Of a stretch of 64,000 nucleotides of DNA, positions 35,335-44,836 are shown piece by piece. This DNA is from PMG-095 sp037200885. Lineage in GTDB: Bacteria > Myxococcota_A > Polyangia > Polyangiales > Polyangiaceae. The DNA is taken from positions 930,001 through 994,000 of the forward strand of contig JBBCIN010000003.1 in the NCBI GenBank assembly GCA_037200885.1, written 5' to 3'. The notes below the pieces were generated by a model. It was not told the origin of the DNA, made no database searches, and saw only the letters and a list, made by a program, of their open reading frames with translations. Each line of letters opens with the position of its first letter. The stretch's first letter is position 1. A program made the translations under genes and the position numbers.

Positions 35335-36696
35335 TCAGTCGCTACCGAGCGCCAGGGAAGTGTCGAGCAGCTCCATGAACGTCTTCGGCCGAGGCGCCTC
35401 GATGCGGATGAATTTCGCGACTGGCCTCGGATGGCTGTCGGGGCGAGCGAGCAGCTCGGGGGCGAACTCGGCATTCGACGGAGCATCGATGGTGACGGTC
35501 GAAACGCTCTCGCTGTACGAGTCCGTGGTCACGCTGGAGGGCACGATCATCGGCGCGAAGCCGCTGGTCGGACCATCGGGATGGCGCGAGGGGTACTGCG
35601 CGAGCGACTCGGGGGGTGCAGGTATGGAATCATCTCCCACGCGTTGCCGATGTGCGTCGAGATCCTGCCGCGCTTCCGGCGGAGGCATCAGATCGGCCTG
35701 GTAGCCGCCGCCAAACTCGCGGCCCGGGAGGGTGACCTCGAGCTCTTCGTTGGGCAGATCCTCTTGCAGCGCGTCCGGGTTGAACGGGGGCTGGTCGAGC
35801 TCGAGCGACGGGCCGCGCGCCTCTTCCAAATCGATGGTTTGGCCCAATTGCTCGGCCGTTGGTTGCGCAGCGCGCATTCCGCCACTGGGCAAGATGTCGG
35901 CTTCGAGCAGCTCTTCGATGTCCGGCGCGAGCGGCGCGTGCATGCCCATGGGCAGCGCCACGGCTGCTTGTGGACCGGACTCCGGGGGCGGAGTCTTGAG
36001 CGGGACCTCGCGGCCCTCTTCCAACTGGATCTGCTCGGCGGCGCGAGCCAATGCTTCGTCCATCGTGCCGGCGATCCGGTTGCGCGAGGAGGACGCAGGC
36101 GGCTCGTCGTCGCTCGGCGGAGGAGCGGTGCGCTTGTCGTCCAAGTCGTCGAAGCTGAGCTCATCGAGCGAGCGGTTCGCGGCCGGCAGCTCGGATTCGG
36201 TCGACGTCATCTCGACGATGTCGTCTTCCAGGAGCTCCTCGGGTTGCTCCTCACTGAATTCGGAGATCGCCATCACGCCCGAGACGTCGTCTTCGTGGTC
36301 GAGCGCCCGCGGCGAGGCCACCGAGACGAGTGGGATCGGTTCGTCCTCGAGCACGTCGTTGTACGACGGCGCGGGACGGACGGACGGAAACGGATCCTCG
36401 AGCAACAAATCGTCGACGGAGGTATCGAGGGGCGCGCTCGCTTGGGCGCCCGAGGCGGGCTTGAGCGCCGTTGCGTACACGGGCGGGGGCGGGGGCTCCG
36501 ACTCGAAAAACACCTGTTCCGCCGTGAATTCCGTCACCGGAGCGGTGTATGCGGGCGCCGAATAGGCGACCACCGGGGCTTCCTGCGCGGGCGGAGACGG
36601 CTCGAACGCACCCGCCGACACGAGCGTGCGGGGCAGCGCCGCGTTCCGTTGTACGCGCGCGAGCAACTCTTGGAGCTTTTGGACTTCTTGACTCAC
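35335..36696 (-). CDS. Acidic, low-complexity protein, uncharacterised
   Basis: A 453-residue, strongly acidic and Pro/Ser/Ala-rich protein without a signal peptide or membrane segment, probably largely disordered. Short acidic clusters recur (DDLLLEDPF, EELLEDDIVEM, ELLEADIL), and the C-terminus ends with a more ordered-looking segment (AKFIRIEAPRPKTFMELLD). The N-terminus VQKLQELLARVQRNAA looks helical. Such proteins occur in myxobacteria as scaffolds, but no function is claimed. The GTG start overlaps the upstream stop (GTGA), so it is coupled to the 184-residue protein. Confidence 0.6.
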   Translation of the reverse strand: MSQEVQKLQELLARVQRNAALPRTLVSAGAFEPSPPAQEAPVVAYSAPAYTAPVTEFTAEQVFFESEPPPPPVYATALKPASGAQASAPLDTSVDDLLLEDPFPSVRPAPSYNDVLEDEPIPLVSVASPRALDHEDDVSGVMAISEFSEEQPEELLEDDIVEMTSTESELPAANRSLDELSFDDLDDKRTAPPPSDDEPPASSSRNRIAGTMDEALARAAEQIQLEEGREVPLKTPPPESGPQAAVALPMGMHAPLAPDIEELLEADILPSGGMRAAQPTAEQLGQTIDLEEARGPSLELDQPPFNPDALQEDLPNEELEVTLPGREFGGGYQADLMPPPEARQDLDAHRQRVGDDSIPAPPESLAQYPSRHPDGPTSGFAPMIVPSSVTTDSYSESVSTVTIDAPSNAEFAPELLARPDSHPRPVAKFIRIEAPRPKTFMELLDTSLALGSD

Positions 36697-37247
36697 GAAG
36701 CACCTCGCGCGGCCAAGCGGCTCAGGACATCGCCCCAGGGCACCCCTTCCGCCAACCAGTTACCCGCTTTGTCTGCACCTGCGCGACCCGCCATCAGAAA
36801 GCGCACTTTCTGATCGTCACGCATCAACTTGATGGCCACGGTATCGCGACCGAAGCTTCGTTGCATGGCGCCTTCGAGCACCGAGCCGAGCAGCAGATCA
36901 CCGGCCCAGCCGAGCGGCGAGTGACTGAACGAGAGCACGAGTGCCTGGCCCCAGCGCTCGAGGCCGAGTGAACCGAGCCCCATCAGCGCCAGCTCCCCAC
37001 CCAAATGCTCGAGCACCGTTTCGAGCGAGGCCTGCCAGGCCTCACCCAGGCGATCATTCATCACCCGCCCCGCTTCGGTGCCGAGCCGACGACCGAAGTC
37101 GCGCACTGCGTCTTCGCTCGCGCCGTGACACAGCGCGAGTAGCGCGTCACACGGGACGATCACGCGCTCACTTGCGTTGGCCATGCGGATCTGGCCGCGG
37201 CCGAAATCGAACTCCAGAGCGTACGACGGATCGAAGTTGAGGCTCAT
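36693..37247 (-). CDS. Uncharacterised 184-residue soluble protein
   Basis: An alpha/beta protein with no signal peptide. The segment YALEFDFGRGQIRMANASERVIVP is followed by helices (EDAVRDFGRRLGTEAGRVM, then LEHLGGELALMGLGSLGLER) and a C-terminal strand-helix unit (DTVAIKLMRDDQKVRFLMAG). I do not recognise the family. It is translationally coupled to the acidic low-complexity protein, which suggests that they act together. Confidence 0.55.
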   Translation of the reverse strand: MSLNFDPSYALEFDFGRGQIRMANASERVIVPCDALLALCHGASEDAVRDFGRRLGTEAGRVMNDRLGEAWQASLETVLEHLGGELALMGLGSLGLERWGQALVLSFSHSPLGWAGDLLLGSVLEGAMQRSFGRDTVAIKLMRDDQKVRFLMAGRAGADKAGNWLAEGVPWGDVLSRLAARGAS

Positions 37248-37410
37248 GGTGGCTTACCGCCGGCGCAGAGCCAGGGGCATTCCGTAAGTATAGGGTCCCT
37301 TGGGTAAATCCTGTCAATTCTCCTGCCAATCCGCGGATCTCCGGGCGCCGCGCCGAGCCCGCTCTCGCGGGCGAGTTGTGGGTCGGTTCCGGGTTAAAGT
37401 CGGCTCGGCA

Positions 37411-38802
37411 ATGCTCAGCAGGATCTGGATCGGCGTCGCGCTCGGCTGGGCGGTAGGCGCGCTGTTAGCTGCGTCCGATGCGCGCGCCGATAACCGAATC
37501 CGCCGAGATCCGCCCCTGCTGTTCGGCGGAGGTCCGCACACGATCCGGCCCCCGGTCGAGATCGATCCGCAGCTGCCGACGGGCGCACGGTTCGCCGCGC
37601 AGCGTGAACGTCCGCACAGCATCGGCGCCGCGTGTTCGGCGCGGCTGCCCGTGTGTGTCCAGCGCGGCTCGGGCAGCTCGGCGGACCAAACGCTGCGCGC
37701 CCTGGAGGCGCTCGAGCTCGCCTATGACCGCGTCATTGGGGCCTTGAACTTGCCGGCTCCAATGGCGGATGACGGCCACGGCGGCAGTGACGCGCTCGAT
37801 TGGTACTTGACCGGCGAGAACCCCGAGCTCGCAACCGAATACGACGCGCTCAGCTCGAGTATGCTGGACCGCGCGGCCGCGTTTTGCCTGTCGAGCGCGA
37901 GCGACGATGCGTTGTCGCTCGAGCGGAACGCAACGCTGTGCGTCGGAGAAGCCGTCGCAAAACGCTTGGACCCCGGCGAGCCGGCGGCCATTCAGCGGGC
38001 GTTCGCCGGCGAGCTCTGGTGGCTGACGGGTCGCGTGGGCTCGCTCGACGTGCAGGCGATCGACGACGCCCAGGCGCATCCCGAGCGAGCTCTCGCTGCG
38101 CGCTCTGCCGAACCCAACGCGGCAGCCACGCTGCTGTTCGAATTTCTGGAGAGCGCGCGATCGTCGCAAGCTTCCGCTGGACTCGTCACGTCATTGCTCT
38201 CCGCGGCCGCGAGCCACACGCAGGCTGGCGCGTTCGAGTGGAACAACGAACCGGACGTGTTCGACGTGCTCCGCCACAGCTTGGACGAAGATACCGGAAA
38301 GCTCGCCACACTGCTCAGTGAATACGCTGTTTCTCGGGCATTTTTGGGCGATCGCGACGACGGCACACACCCGCCGTTTTTGGAATGGGCCGGCGCATTC
38401 GCGCGGCCACGCTATGACTGGACGATCAAATTTTCTTCGCTCCCGCGCCGGGTGCGCGCCTCGCGCCCGATCGAGCCCACCGGCATCGAGCTGATCTGGA
38501 TCGATTTGGATGAGGTGCCGATCGGGGTCTCACTCGGCTTCGAGAGCGAGTGGGAGGCGCCGGTCAGCTTCAAGTGGCGTTTGATCAGCGTCGACGATCA
38601 GGGGCGCGAGATGGCACGCGTGGATGTGCCCTTCCAAGAGCGCGGTCGCTCATCCGAAGGCCGCGTCGTGAATCTGACTGGCGTACGCGCAGTGCTCGCG
38701 ATCGGTATCAACATGGGCGGCGTCGACCTGGCCCATCCCTTCGACCCCGATCAAGACCCATTCGAAGCCGAGTCTTGCACCGCCTACTTCGCACGCATGT
38801 AA
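37411..38802 (+). CDS. Exported protein, uncharacterised
   Basis: A 463-residue protein with a clear signal peptide (IWIGVALGWAVGALLAASDARA). The mature part has four or more Cys (ACSARLPVCV, AFCLSSASDD, LCVGEAVA, and ESCTAYF at the end), so disulfides in the periplasm or outside are likely. A helix-rich central region and a C-terminal beta-sandwich-like part (GIELIWIDLDEVPIGVSL..) follow. ATG 37411 gives the signal peptide and was preferred to an upstream start. The last 95 bases overlap the 3' end of the convergent subtilase gene. Confidence 0.65.
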   Translation: MLSRIWIGVALGWAVGALLAASDARADNRIRRDPPLLFGGGPHTIRPPVEIDPQLPTGARFAAQRERPHSIGAACSARLPVCVQRGSGSSADQTLRALEALELAYDRVIGALNLPAPMADDGHGGSDALDWYLTGENPELATEYDALSSSMLDRAAAFCLSSASDDALSLERNATLCVGEAVAKRLDPGEPAAIQRAFAGELWWLTGRVGSLDVQAIDDAQAHPERALAARSAEPNAAATLLFEFLESARSSQASAGLVTSLLSAAASHTQAGAFEWNNEPDVFDVLRHSLDEDTGKLATLLSEYAVSRAFLGDRDDGTHPPFLEWAGAFARPRYDWTIKFSSLPRRVRASRPIEPTGIELIWIDLDEVPIGVSLGFESEWEAPVSFKWRLISVDDQGREMARVDVPFQERGRSSEGRVVNLTGVRAVLAIGINMGGVDLAHPFDPDQDPFEAESCTAYFARM

Positions 38803-41230
38803 GCACTGCGATCAGTCCCACCCAACCCGTGCCCGTGCCCGTGCTCGGTCCGACGCTGCACCCCCCGCGCGCCGACACCCCGTCGCTCGCAACCCAAGGG
38901 TCCACCGCAATGCGCAAGTCTTTCGACGCGATCACGCGCTGGTCGAAGCTGACCGCAATATGCAGCTCTTCGCCACCGCTATTGTCCGGCGCGCTCAGCG
39001 CGAACCGGTAAAACCCCGGCGCGACGCGCGTCAGTCCCTCATGAATCAACGCGGGCTTCGCCTGCAGCTGCAAACGTTGCGGGTCGAAGCCATCCGCGAT
39101 CTCGTCTGCGTCATCGCGCAAATCGACATAACCGGTCAGTGCCCAGTTCGGATCCGGGTGCGCGAACGAGCCGGAGAGCGTGAGCCAACTGTGCTCGCCA
39201 GGGATGCGAAGCGCCGGCGATTCGCCAGCGCTGGCCACACGCAGCGCGCCCTCGAGATCGAGTGCGCCCGGGCCGATCTGGCGCGGGTCGATCACGATGC
39301 CCTGGAGCGGGCGCGCGCCTGCTTGCAGAATCGCCCGCGCCGCGTCCTGGGTGAGCGTCGGATCGAGCTGGAAAAGTAACGCGATCGCGCCCGACACGAT
39401 CGGTGCGGACATCGAGGTGCCACTGGTGATGGCGTGCGCTTCGTCGACCACGAAGCACTCGTCCTGGGTTGGGCAGCGCCCCAAGCTGGCGAACAGATCA
39501 TTGTCGGTGTGCCGCGGATCCGCCGATCGTGCCATCGCGCCGGCGAGATAGACGCCCGGTGCCACGATGTCCGGCTTCACCGCGCCAAGGCCATTCGGCC
39601 CCGCGGCGCTGAAGTAGGCGATGCTATCGAGCGGCGTGTCGTCGATCGAGCCCAGGTTCGGCAAATCGATGGCATTGCCAGCGACATCGGTCCAAGTCGT
39701 GCGATTGAGCGTGGCTCCCACCGCGATCAAGCCGGATGCGCTTGCCGGCACGTTGATCGTGCCTTCTTTCTCAGCGCGCGGGAACAAAGCCCCCAGCGCA
39801 ACGGCGGGATCCAAATCGCCTTGGGCTTGCACCCAAAGCTCTGCGCTGCCGTGACCTTCGAAATGAATCGCGAAATCACTATCCTCGGACCAGCTGCCGT
39901 CGATCGCGACCACTGCATTCTGCTTGCCCGGATTGATTCCCGAATCGTCAGCAGCGCCGTCCGTGCCGTTGAGCACCGTCACTTGGTAGTCTCCGAAGTC
40001 GTACGGATTGCCTTGGCCGACTCCGAGCGGCGCAATCAGCGTGCTGCCCTGACTGTCCACACCGACGCTGACTTCATCACCCTCGCGGAAGGCGATCCAA
40101 ACGTAGGCCGCGCCCTGGACGGTCTTGCCCGTGCGCGCAGGCGTGAGCAGCGGCACTCGCGAGACCGAAGCGCGCGGCACGTGCACCTCGGTGTGGATGC
40201 CGAACGGTCCCGGGTAGGCGCTCGCGAGCCCCTCGTACAGTCCGGCGCTGTTGCCCGCCGCGACCACGATCGCGCGCCCCGGAAAGGCCGGTCCAACCAG
40301 GCTACTGAGGCCCATTTCCAAGGCTGAGCTACCGTCGTGCGCGCCGAAGTCACTGCCCAAGCTGAGGTTCACGACCGCGGGCATGTGCAGCTCGTCTGCG
40401 CGATCGAACACGAACTTTACGGCTCGCAGCACGTCCGCGTCTTGGATGCCCCCATTGCCGTCGACCACACGCGAAACGACGTACGTCGCCTCGGGCGCGA
40501 CACCGATGTAGCGCGGCGTCGGACTCGCCCGGCCGTTGCCAGCGGCTAATGACGCAACGTGTGTGCCGTGCCCGAACGGATCCGTGGGTTCATCCCCGGC
40601 GATGTCGTTCGAGCTGAGCGCATCGAGATCGGCCGCAGCGTAGACCGCACAGCCCGGGCTAAGGTTGCAGCCGTAGGCCGCCTCCAGATCGCTGTGTAAG
40701 TGCTGCGGGCCGCGCGAGACATCGAGCAGCCAAGCGACGCGCGTCTTGCCGTCAGCGGTGCGCAGATCGCCGTGGCTGAGATCGACACCGGTGTCGACGA
40801 TGCCGACCACGACACCTTGGCCAGAGGTCTGAGTCTGCTGACGCACGCTCTCGGCGTGCACCCAGCCCTCGATGCGATCGAGCAGCACGTGTCGCGGGGG
40901 CGCCCAATCGAACTTCCAACTCGGATGCGCCGCTGAGAGCTCGAGCAGGCGAGCGGCTGGCAGCTCACCGACCGCGAAGTCTCCGACCGAAACCAGCTCC
41001 GGCACGCTCACGCCACCCGGGGCATGCACGATCAACGGCACGCCCCCGCCGCGACCACGCGAAAACAAGGTCGGGAGTGGTGCGGTGACCGCGCCCGAGT
41101 GCAATTTCGCTTGCCCCCCCAGGGCGCGTCCCAAGCTACCCAGGTCAGCCTGCGCCGACGCCTGCGCGCTGGCCAACAGGTAGCCCAACGAGAGAGCGCC
41201 CGCGAGAGCGCGACGACGCCACGTGTCCAT
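38708..41230 (-). CDS. Secreted subtilisin-like serine protease with MYXO-CTERM-like tail
   Basis: An 840-residue S8 peptidase. Signal peptide (ALAGALSLGYLLASAQASA), then the catalytic triad: Asp in VVGIVDTGVDLSHG, His in FGHGTHVASLAAG, Ser in SGTSMSAPIVSGA. A beta-rich insertion separates His and Ser, and a C-terminal domain of about 150 residues precedes GGCSVGPSTGTGTGWVGLIA followed by RSRR. A Gly-Cys, a hydrophobic helix and a basic cluster are the plan of the MYXO-CTERM sorting tail, which in myxobacteria marks surface-anchored proteins. About 20 basic residues follow it because the frame runs on into the convergent gene. ATG 41230 is preferred to TTG 41245. Confidence 0.9.
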   Translation of the reverse strand: MDTWRRRALAGALSLGYLLASAQASAQADLGSLGRALGGQAKLHSGAVTAPLPTLFSRGRGGGVPLIVHAPGGVSVPELVSVGDFAVGELPAARLLELSAAHPSWKFDWAPPRHVLLDRIEGWVHAESVRQQTQTSGQGVVVGIVDTGVDLSHGDLRTADGKTRVAWLLDVSRGPQHLHSDLEAAYGCNLSPGCAVYAAADLDALSSNDIAGDEPTDPFGHGTHVASLAAGNGRASPTPRYIGVAPEATYVVSRVVDGNGGIQDADVLRAVKFVFDRADELHMPAVVNLSLGSDFGAHDGSSALEMGLSSLVGPAFPGRAIVVAAGNSAGLYEGLASAYPGPFGIHTEVHVPRASVSRVPLLTPARTGKTVQGAAYVWIAFREGDEVSVGVDSQGSTLIAPLGVGQGNPYDFGDYQVTVLNGTDGAADDSGINPGKQNAVVAIDGSWSEDSDFAIHFEGHGSAELWVQAQGDLDPAVALGALFPRAEKEGTINVPASASGLIAVGATLNRTTWTDVAGNAIDLPNLGSIDDTPLDSIAYFSAAGPNGLGAVKPDIVAPGVYLAGAMARSADPRHTDNDLFASLGRCPTQDECFVVDEAHAITSGTSMSAPIVSGAIALLFQLDPTLTQDAARAILQAGARPLQGIVIDPRQIGPGALDLEGALRVASAGESPALRIPGEHSWLTLSGSFAHPDPNWALTGYVDLRDDADEIADGFDPQRLQLQAKPALIHEGLTRVAPGFYRFALSAPDNSGGEELHIAVSFDQRVIASKDLRIAVDPWVASDGVSARGGCSVGPSTGTGTGWVGLIAVLTCVRSRRCKTRLRMGLDRGRRDGPGRRRPC

Positions 41231-41241
41231 GACTGCGCGCT

Positions 41242-42771
41242 TCAAACCGGAGGCACCAGGTGGCGCTTGTTCGTGCGCGGTCGCTGCTTGTCTCGATAAA
41301 GCTCGAAGCGCTGCGCGAGCTCCCGCCGCAATTCGGCGAAGGGCACGATGCCGTCGATCACGAGCTCACTCGCGAGCTTCTCCAGATCGACGTCGGCGCG
41401 ATATTCATCGCGCAATTTACTCACGAACGCATCGCGCTCCGGGCCCGCTGGCAGCTCTTGGATCTTGTTGAAATACACGGCGTTGACCGCCGCTTGCGGA
41501 CCCATCACGGCGATCGACGCGCTGGGCAATGCCAAACACGCGTCCGGTTCGAACGCCGGTCCGCACATCGCGTACAGGCCTGCACCGTAAGCCTTCCGCA
41601 CAATCACACTGACTTTCGGCACAGTGGCCTCGCTGACTGCGGCGATCATCTTGGCGCCCGCGCGGATGATGCCCTGGCGCTCCACTTTGGTGCCGATCAT
41701 GAAACCCGGCACGTCGGCCAGAAACAGCAGCGGCACGTTGAACGCATCACACAACCAGATGAAACGCGCCGCCTTGTCGGCGCTATCCACGAACAACACT
41801 CCTCCCAAGTGTTTGGGCTGATTGGCCACGATGCCGACGACGCGCCCATCGATCCGCGCAAAGGCCGTGATCATCTCCTTGGCGAAGCGTGCCTTGATCT
41901 CGAGCAGGCTGCCCTCGTCGACGATGTGCTCGATCACGAGCCGCATGTCGAACGGCTTGTTCTCGTCCCGCACGATGATCTCGCTGAGCGGCCGGAGCCC
42001 GCTCTTGGGCGCACGCGCTTCCGTGCGCGGCGCCGCTTGCTCGTGGTTCGAGGGCAAGAGCGAAAGGTAGGACTTTGCGAACGCAATCGCCTCGAGCTCG
42101 CTTTGAACGAGCACGTCCCCGCAGCCCGACACCGAGGTGTGCATCTTGGCGCCTCCCATTTCTTCGAGCGTGACCTGCTCGCCGATCACCATCTCGGCCA
42201 TGCGCGGCGAACCCAAATACATGCTGGCGTTGCCGTCGACCATCACCACCACGTCGCAAAACGCCGGGATATAGGCGCCGCCCGCGGCCGAAGGTCCAAA
42301 CAACAAACACAGCTGCGGTACCAAGCCACTCAGCCCGACCTGATTGTAGAAGATGCGCCCGGCGCCGCGGCGACCGGGGAACATCTCGACTTGATCGGTG
42401 ATGCGCGCGCCGGCTGAGTCGACCAGATACAAGAGCGGGCACAGCAGGTGCTGGGCGGTCTCTTGAATGCGCAATATTTTTTCGACCGTGCGCTTGCCCC
42501 AGGAGCCCGCCTTGACCGTCGAATCGTTGGCCATGATCGCCACGGGGCGCCCGCCGATCCGCGCGCAGCCGGTGACCACGCCATCTGCGGCCAGATCGGG
42601 AGCGCTGCTATTGGCGAGGAGCGCGTCCTCACGAAACGAATCGGGATCGACCAGGTGCGCGATGCGCTCGCGGGCGAACAGCTTGCCCTGCTCGGCATTC
42701 TTCTCGTGATACTTCGGCGCGCCACCCGCCAGCGCGCGAGCCCGTGCGCGCTCGAGGTCTCGTTCATCCAT
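41242..42771 (-). CDS. Acyl-CoA carboxylase carboxyltransferase (beta) subunit
   Basis: A 509-residue enzyme subunit that transfers the carboxyl group from biotin to acetyl-, propionyl- or methylcrotonyl-CoA. The two crotonase-like halves are visible: the first with VDSAGARITDQVEMFPGRRG and GPSAAGGAYIPAF, the second with FLADVPGFMIG and VIVRKAYGAGLYAMCG. The pattern fits the propionyl/acetyl-CoA carboxylase beta family; the specific acyl-CoA cannot be chosen from the motifs. It lies between a PDZ-thioredoxin lipoprotein (34 bases upstream) and the subtilase (11 bases downstream). No biotin carboxylase gene is nearby. Confidence 0.93.
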   Translation of the reverse strand: MDERDLERARARALAGGAPKYHEKNAEQGKLFARERIAHLVDPDSFREDALLANSSAPDLAADGVVTGCARIGGRPVAIMANDSTVKAGSWGKRTVEKILRIQETAQHLLCPLLYLVDSAGARITDQVEMFPGRRGAGRIFYNQVGLSGLVPQLCLLFGPSAAGGAYIPAFCDVVVMVDGNASMYLGSPRMAEMVIGEQVTLEEMGGAKMHTSVSGCGDVLVQSELEAIAFAKSYLSLLPSNHEQAAPRTEARAPKSGLRPLSEIIVRDENKPFDMRLVIEHIVDEGSLLEIKARFAKEMITAFARIDGRVVGIVANQPKHLGGVLFVDSADKAARFIWLCDAFNVPLLFLADVPGFMIGTKVERQGIIRAGAKMIAAVSEATVPKVSVIVRKAYGAGLYAMCGPAFEPDACLALPSASIAVMGPQAAVNAVYFNKIQELPAGPERDAFVSKLRDEYRADVDLEKLASELVIDGIVPFAELRRELAQRFELYRDKQRPRTNKRHLVPPV

Positions 42772-42805
42772 CCTCGCCAGTATAGGAGGACGCCGAAGCC
42801 TTGGC

Positions 42806-43789
42806 TCAAGACTCTTCGATCAGCCGCTTTACCAGGGTTTCCAGCCGCGCGAGCCCCGGCGACGAGTAGCCGACCATGACATCCCGCACGCGGCCGCCCT
42901 TGTCGAGCACGAACACCGTGGGCAGCGCCATGGCGCGATACGCCTTGGTGGTCGCGCCACTCGGGTCGGCAAACACCGGATAAGCGATGCCCATTTGCGA
43001 GGCAGAGCGCGTGACCACCAGCATTTCCTCGGCTGCGACGCCTGCCACCACCACACCCTGCGGAGTGAAGCGCTCATGCCAGCCTTCCAACACGGGGCTC
43101 AGCAGGTGACAGGGGCCGCACCAGGAAGCCCAAAACTCCAGCACCACGACTTTACCGCGCAGCGTGGCCAAGCGCGGTTCGAGGCTGCCTTGCGCGGTCT
43201 GGAGCGCGTCGAACTCCGGCGCCGGCATGCCCACGTACTGACGGCGCATGATCTCATCGCCACTCGGGAAGCGCTCGAGCTCGATCGCCAGCAAGCGCGT
43301 GACGTTTGCGCGGACGAACCCCAGTCTCAAGCGCTGGCCCGCGCCGCGCACCGCGACCAAACGACTGACGTCGTCGGGACGCGCCACATTTTCGCCGTCC
43401 ACACTCAAAATCACGTCACCAACGAGGACGCCGGAGGTCGCCGCGGGCGAGCCACGCACCACGTCGCGCACCAGCACCCCAGGCTCGTCGGCTTGGCGCA
43501 TCGAAAGCTCGACACCCAGCCAACCGCGTTCGGTCGCGGGTTGCGGCTCGATCGTACGCTGCGCCGATTGCGCGCCCGACGGCGAAGCCGCGTCGAGCTC
43601 GGCGCTGGTAGTCGCGCTGGTCGTGCTCGATCGCGCGACCAGCGCAACTGGCGGCGCGTGCGCGGACCCCTGCGCGACAGGCACCCGTGTCGGCGACGTC
43701 GCGCTGGCGTGACTGCACGCGGCAGCGCTCAGCAGCAGAATACTCACGCCCCAATCAGCGACGTTGAACCGCACACGTCGTGGTACCAT
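42806..43789 (-). CDS. Lipoprotein with PDZ domain fused to a TlpA-like thioredoxin domain
   Basis: A 327-residue envelope protein. A signal peptide ends SAAAC (lipidation Cys about 26). After a Ser/Thr/Ala-rich linker comes a PDZ domain (WLGVELSMRQADEPGVLVRDV, then SPAATSGVLVGDVILSVDG, about 90-170). A thioredoxin domain of the TlpA/ResA kind follows, with active site WCGPC within VVVLEFWASWCGPCHLLSP and cis-Pro in MALPTVFVLD. It would reduce disulfides in exported proteins, with the PDZ selecting partners. ATG 43789 gives the signal peptide; a longer frame is a shadow of the divergent gene. Confidence 0.85.
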   Translation of the reverse strand: MVPRRVRFNVADWGVSILLLSAAACSHASATSPTRVPVAQGSAHAPPVALVARSSTTSATTSAELDAASPSGAQSAQRTIEPQPATERGWLGVELSMRQADEPGVLVRDVVRGSPAATSGVLVGDVILSVDGENVARPDDVSRLVAVRGAGQRLRLGFVRANVTRLLAIELERFPSGDEIMRRQYVGMPAPEFDALQTAQGSLEPRLATLRGKVVVLEFWASWCGPCHLLSPVLEGWHERFTPQGVVVAGVAAEEMLVVTRSASQMGIAYPVFADPSGATTKAYRAMALPTVFVLDKGGRVRDVMVGYSSPGLARLETLVKRLIEES

Positions 43790-43798
43790 GCCGGTCCG

Positions 43799-44305
43799 GT
43801 GCGCGCAGCCTGTGCCATTCTTCTCGCCGTTGCTCTGCCCGCAAGCGTGGCTTGCGCCGAGACCGCGCAGGGCCCGCTCGCGGGCGCCTCCGACGCTTGG
43901 GCGAGCGCACCTGAGCCGACATTGGCCTCGTCCGCCAGCGCTCCCCGCGCCGCGTGGGAGGGTTATGCCGAACTGTTGCGCTTGCCGATTGTCACTTCGG
44001 CGCCCTTCACCTCGCGCGGTCATCTGCCAGAGCAGCAGGTTGACGTCCGCGTGAACGAGCTGGCTCGCGCTTCCTACGCTGCACTCGTCACCGACACGGT
44101 GCTACCAGACGGGTCAGTGCTTGCCGAGCTTTCCCACAGCGCTTCGGGTAACGGCTACGTCATGCGCAAAAGCGCCGGCGTTTGGAGCTACTTCGAGCTC
44201 GACGCCCAGGGCGCAGTGCTGGCCAGTGGCGCGCTCGCGCTATGCGCCGGTTGCCACGCCCAGGCGCCCGCCGACCACGTCTTTGGCTCGCCGCGCCCGC
44301 CCTGA
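43799..44305 (+). CDS. Cytochrome P460-like c-type haem protein
   Basis: A 168-residue exported protein. Signal peptide CAILLAVALPASVACA, then about 120 residues ending with the haem attachment site CAGCH inside ALCAGCHAQAPADHVFG. The segment GYVMRKSAGVWSYFELDAQG before it fits the cytochrome P460 family, whose members oxidise hydroxylamine or have other redox roles, and whose haem-lysine cross-link cannot be judged here. GTG 43799 is the start that gives a signal peptide. It diverges from the PDZ-thioredoxin gene with only 9 bases between the start codons, so each promoter must lie inside the other gene. Confidence 0.75.
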   Translation: MRAACAILLAVALPASVACAETAQGPLAGASDAWASAPEPTLASSASAPRAAWEGYAELLRLPIVTSAPFTSRGHLPEQQVDVRVNELARASYAALVTDTVLPDGSVLAELSHSASGNGYVMRKSAGVWSYFELDAQGAVLASGALALCAGCHAQAPADHVFGSPRPP

Positions 44306-44836
44306 ATCGCCCGCCGCCAGGAATCTTTCCAGTCCGCACCGCGTTCTGAAAAGAAGCTCACGAAATGCGCGTGCATTTCGCAAAATCTGACCCAAAATGA
44401 GCAAAGACCCGATCGAAGTCACCTTCGTCGGGCCTCATGCCTCAAGAGCTACAAGCGTTAAGTAAGCAAAGAATCTAAGGAAGCGGAAGCAAAGCTACGA
44501 GTCTCGAAGTGCCGTCGTGCGGCCAAGAAGAAGCAAAGGAACCTAAAGAACGTCTCGGGGCTGCACTCCTCGAGGCGTTTCGCAGGTCCTAGTAGCAGCT
44601 TCCGTGCCACGAACCGATCGCACTGAGAAAGCCGAGTCAATCTGGTTAGATAAGACCACTTCCAGTGCGGCAAGCCCGCGCCGAAAGAGGTCTGACCTGG
44701 CCTGGCTGTCATGGTCGCCGCCCGGCTCTGAAATCTTTTCAGACCTGGCACACATTCACCGCCACGTGCCTACCCGCGGGCCGACGGTATTTTCGCTATC
44801 GGTTCTAAAAACCCGTGCTATGCACTCGCCCCCTAC
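44306..44836. other. 531-base intergenic stretch without a supported gene
   Basis: Lies between the cytochrome P460-like gene and tRNA-Arg. It contains the palindrome at 44361-44380, is lower in GC than its surroundings, and its reading frames lack the GC-rich third positions of true genes here. The promoter of the tRNA should be near 44795-44825, where an AT-rich patch occurs, but I see no clear -35 box. Confidence 0.5.
44361..44380. other. Near-perfect palindrome CGAAATGC-GCGT-GCATTTCG
   Basis: An 8-base inverted repeat around a 4-base centre, 55 bases after the cytochrome P460-like stop. It could be a stem-loop that ends or protects that mRNA or an operator. No T-run follows. Confidence 0.35.

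Noticed and set aside
44458..44751. A 97-codon open frame on the minus strand before tRNA-Arg
   Set aside because: Composition and third-position bases are unlike real genes here and there is no recognisable pattern.
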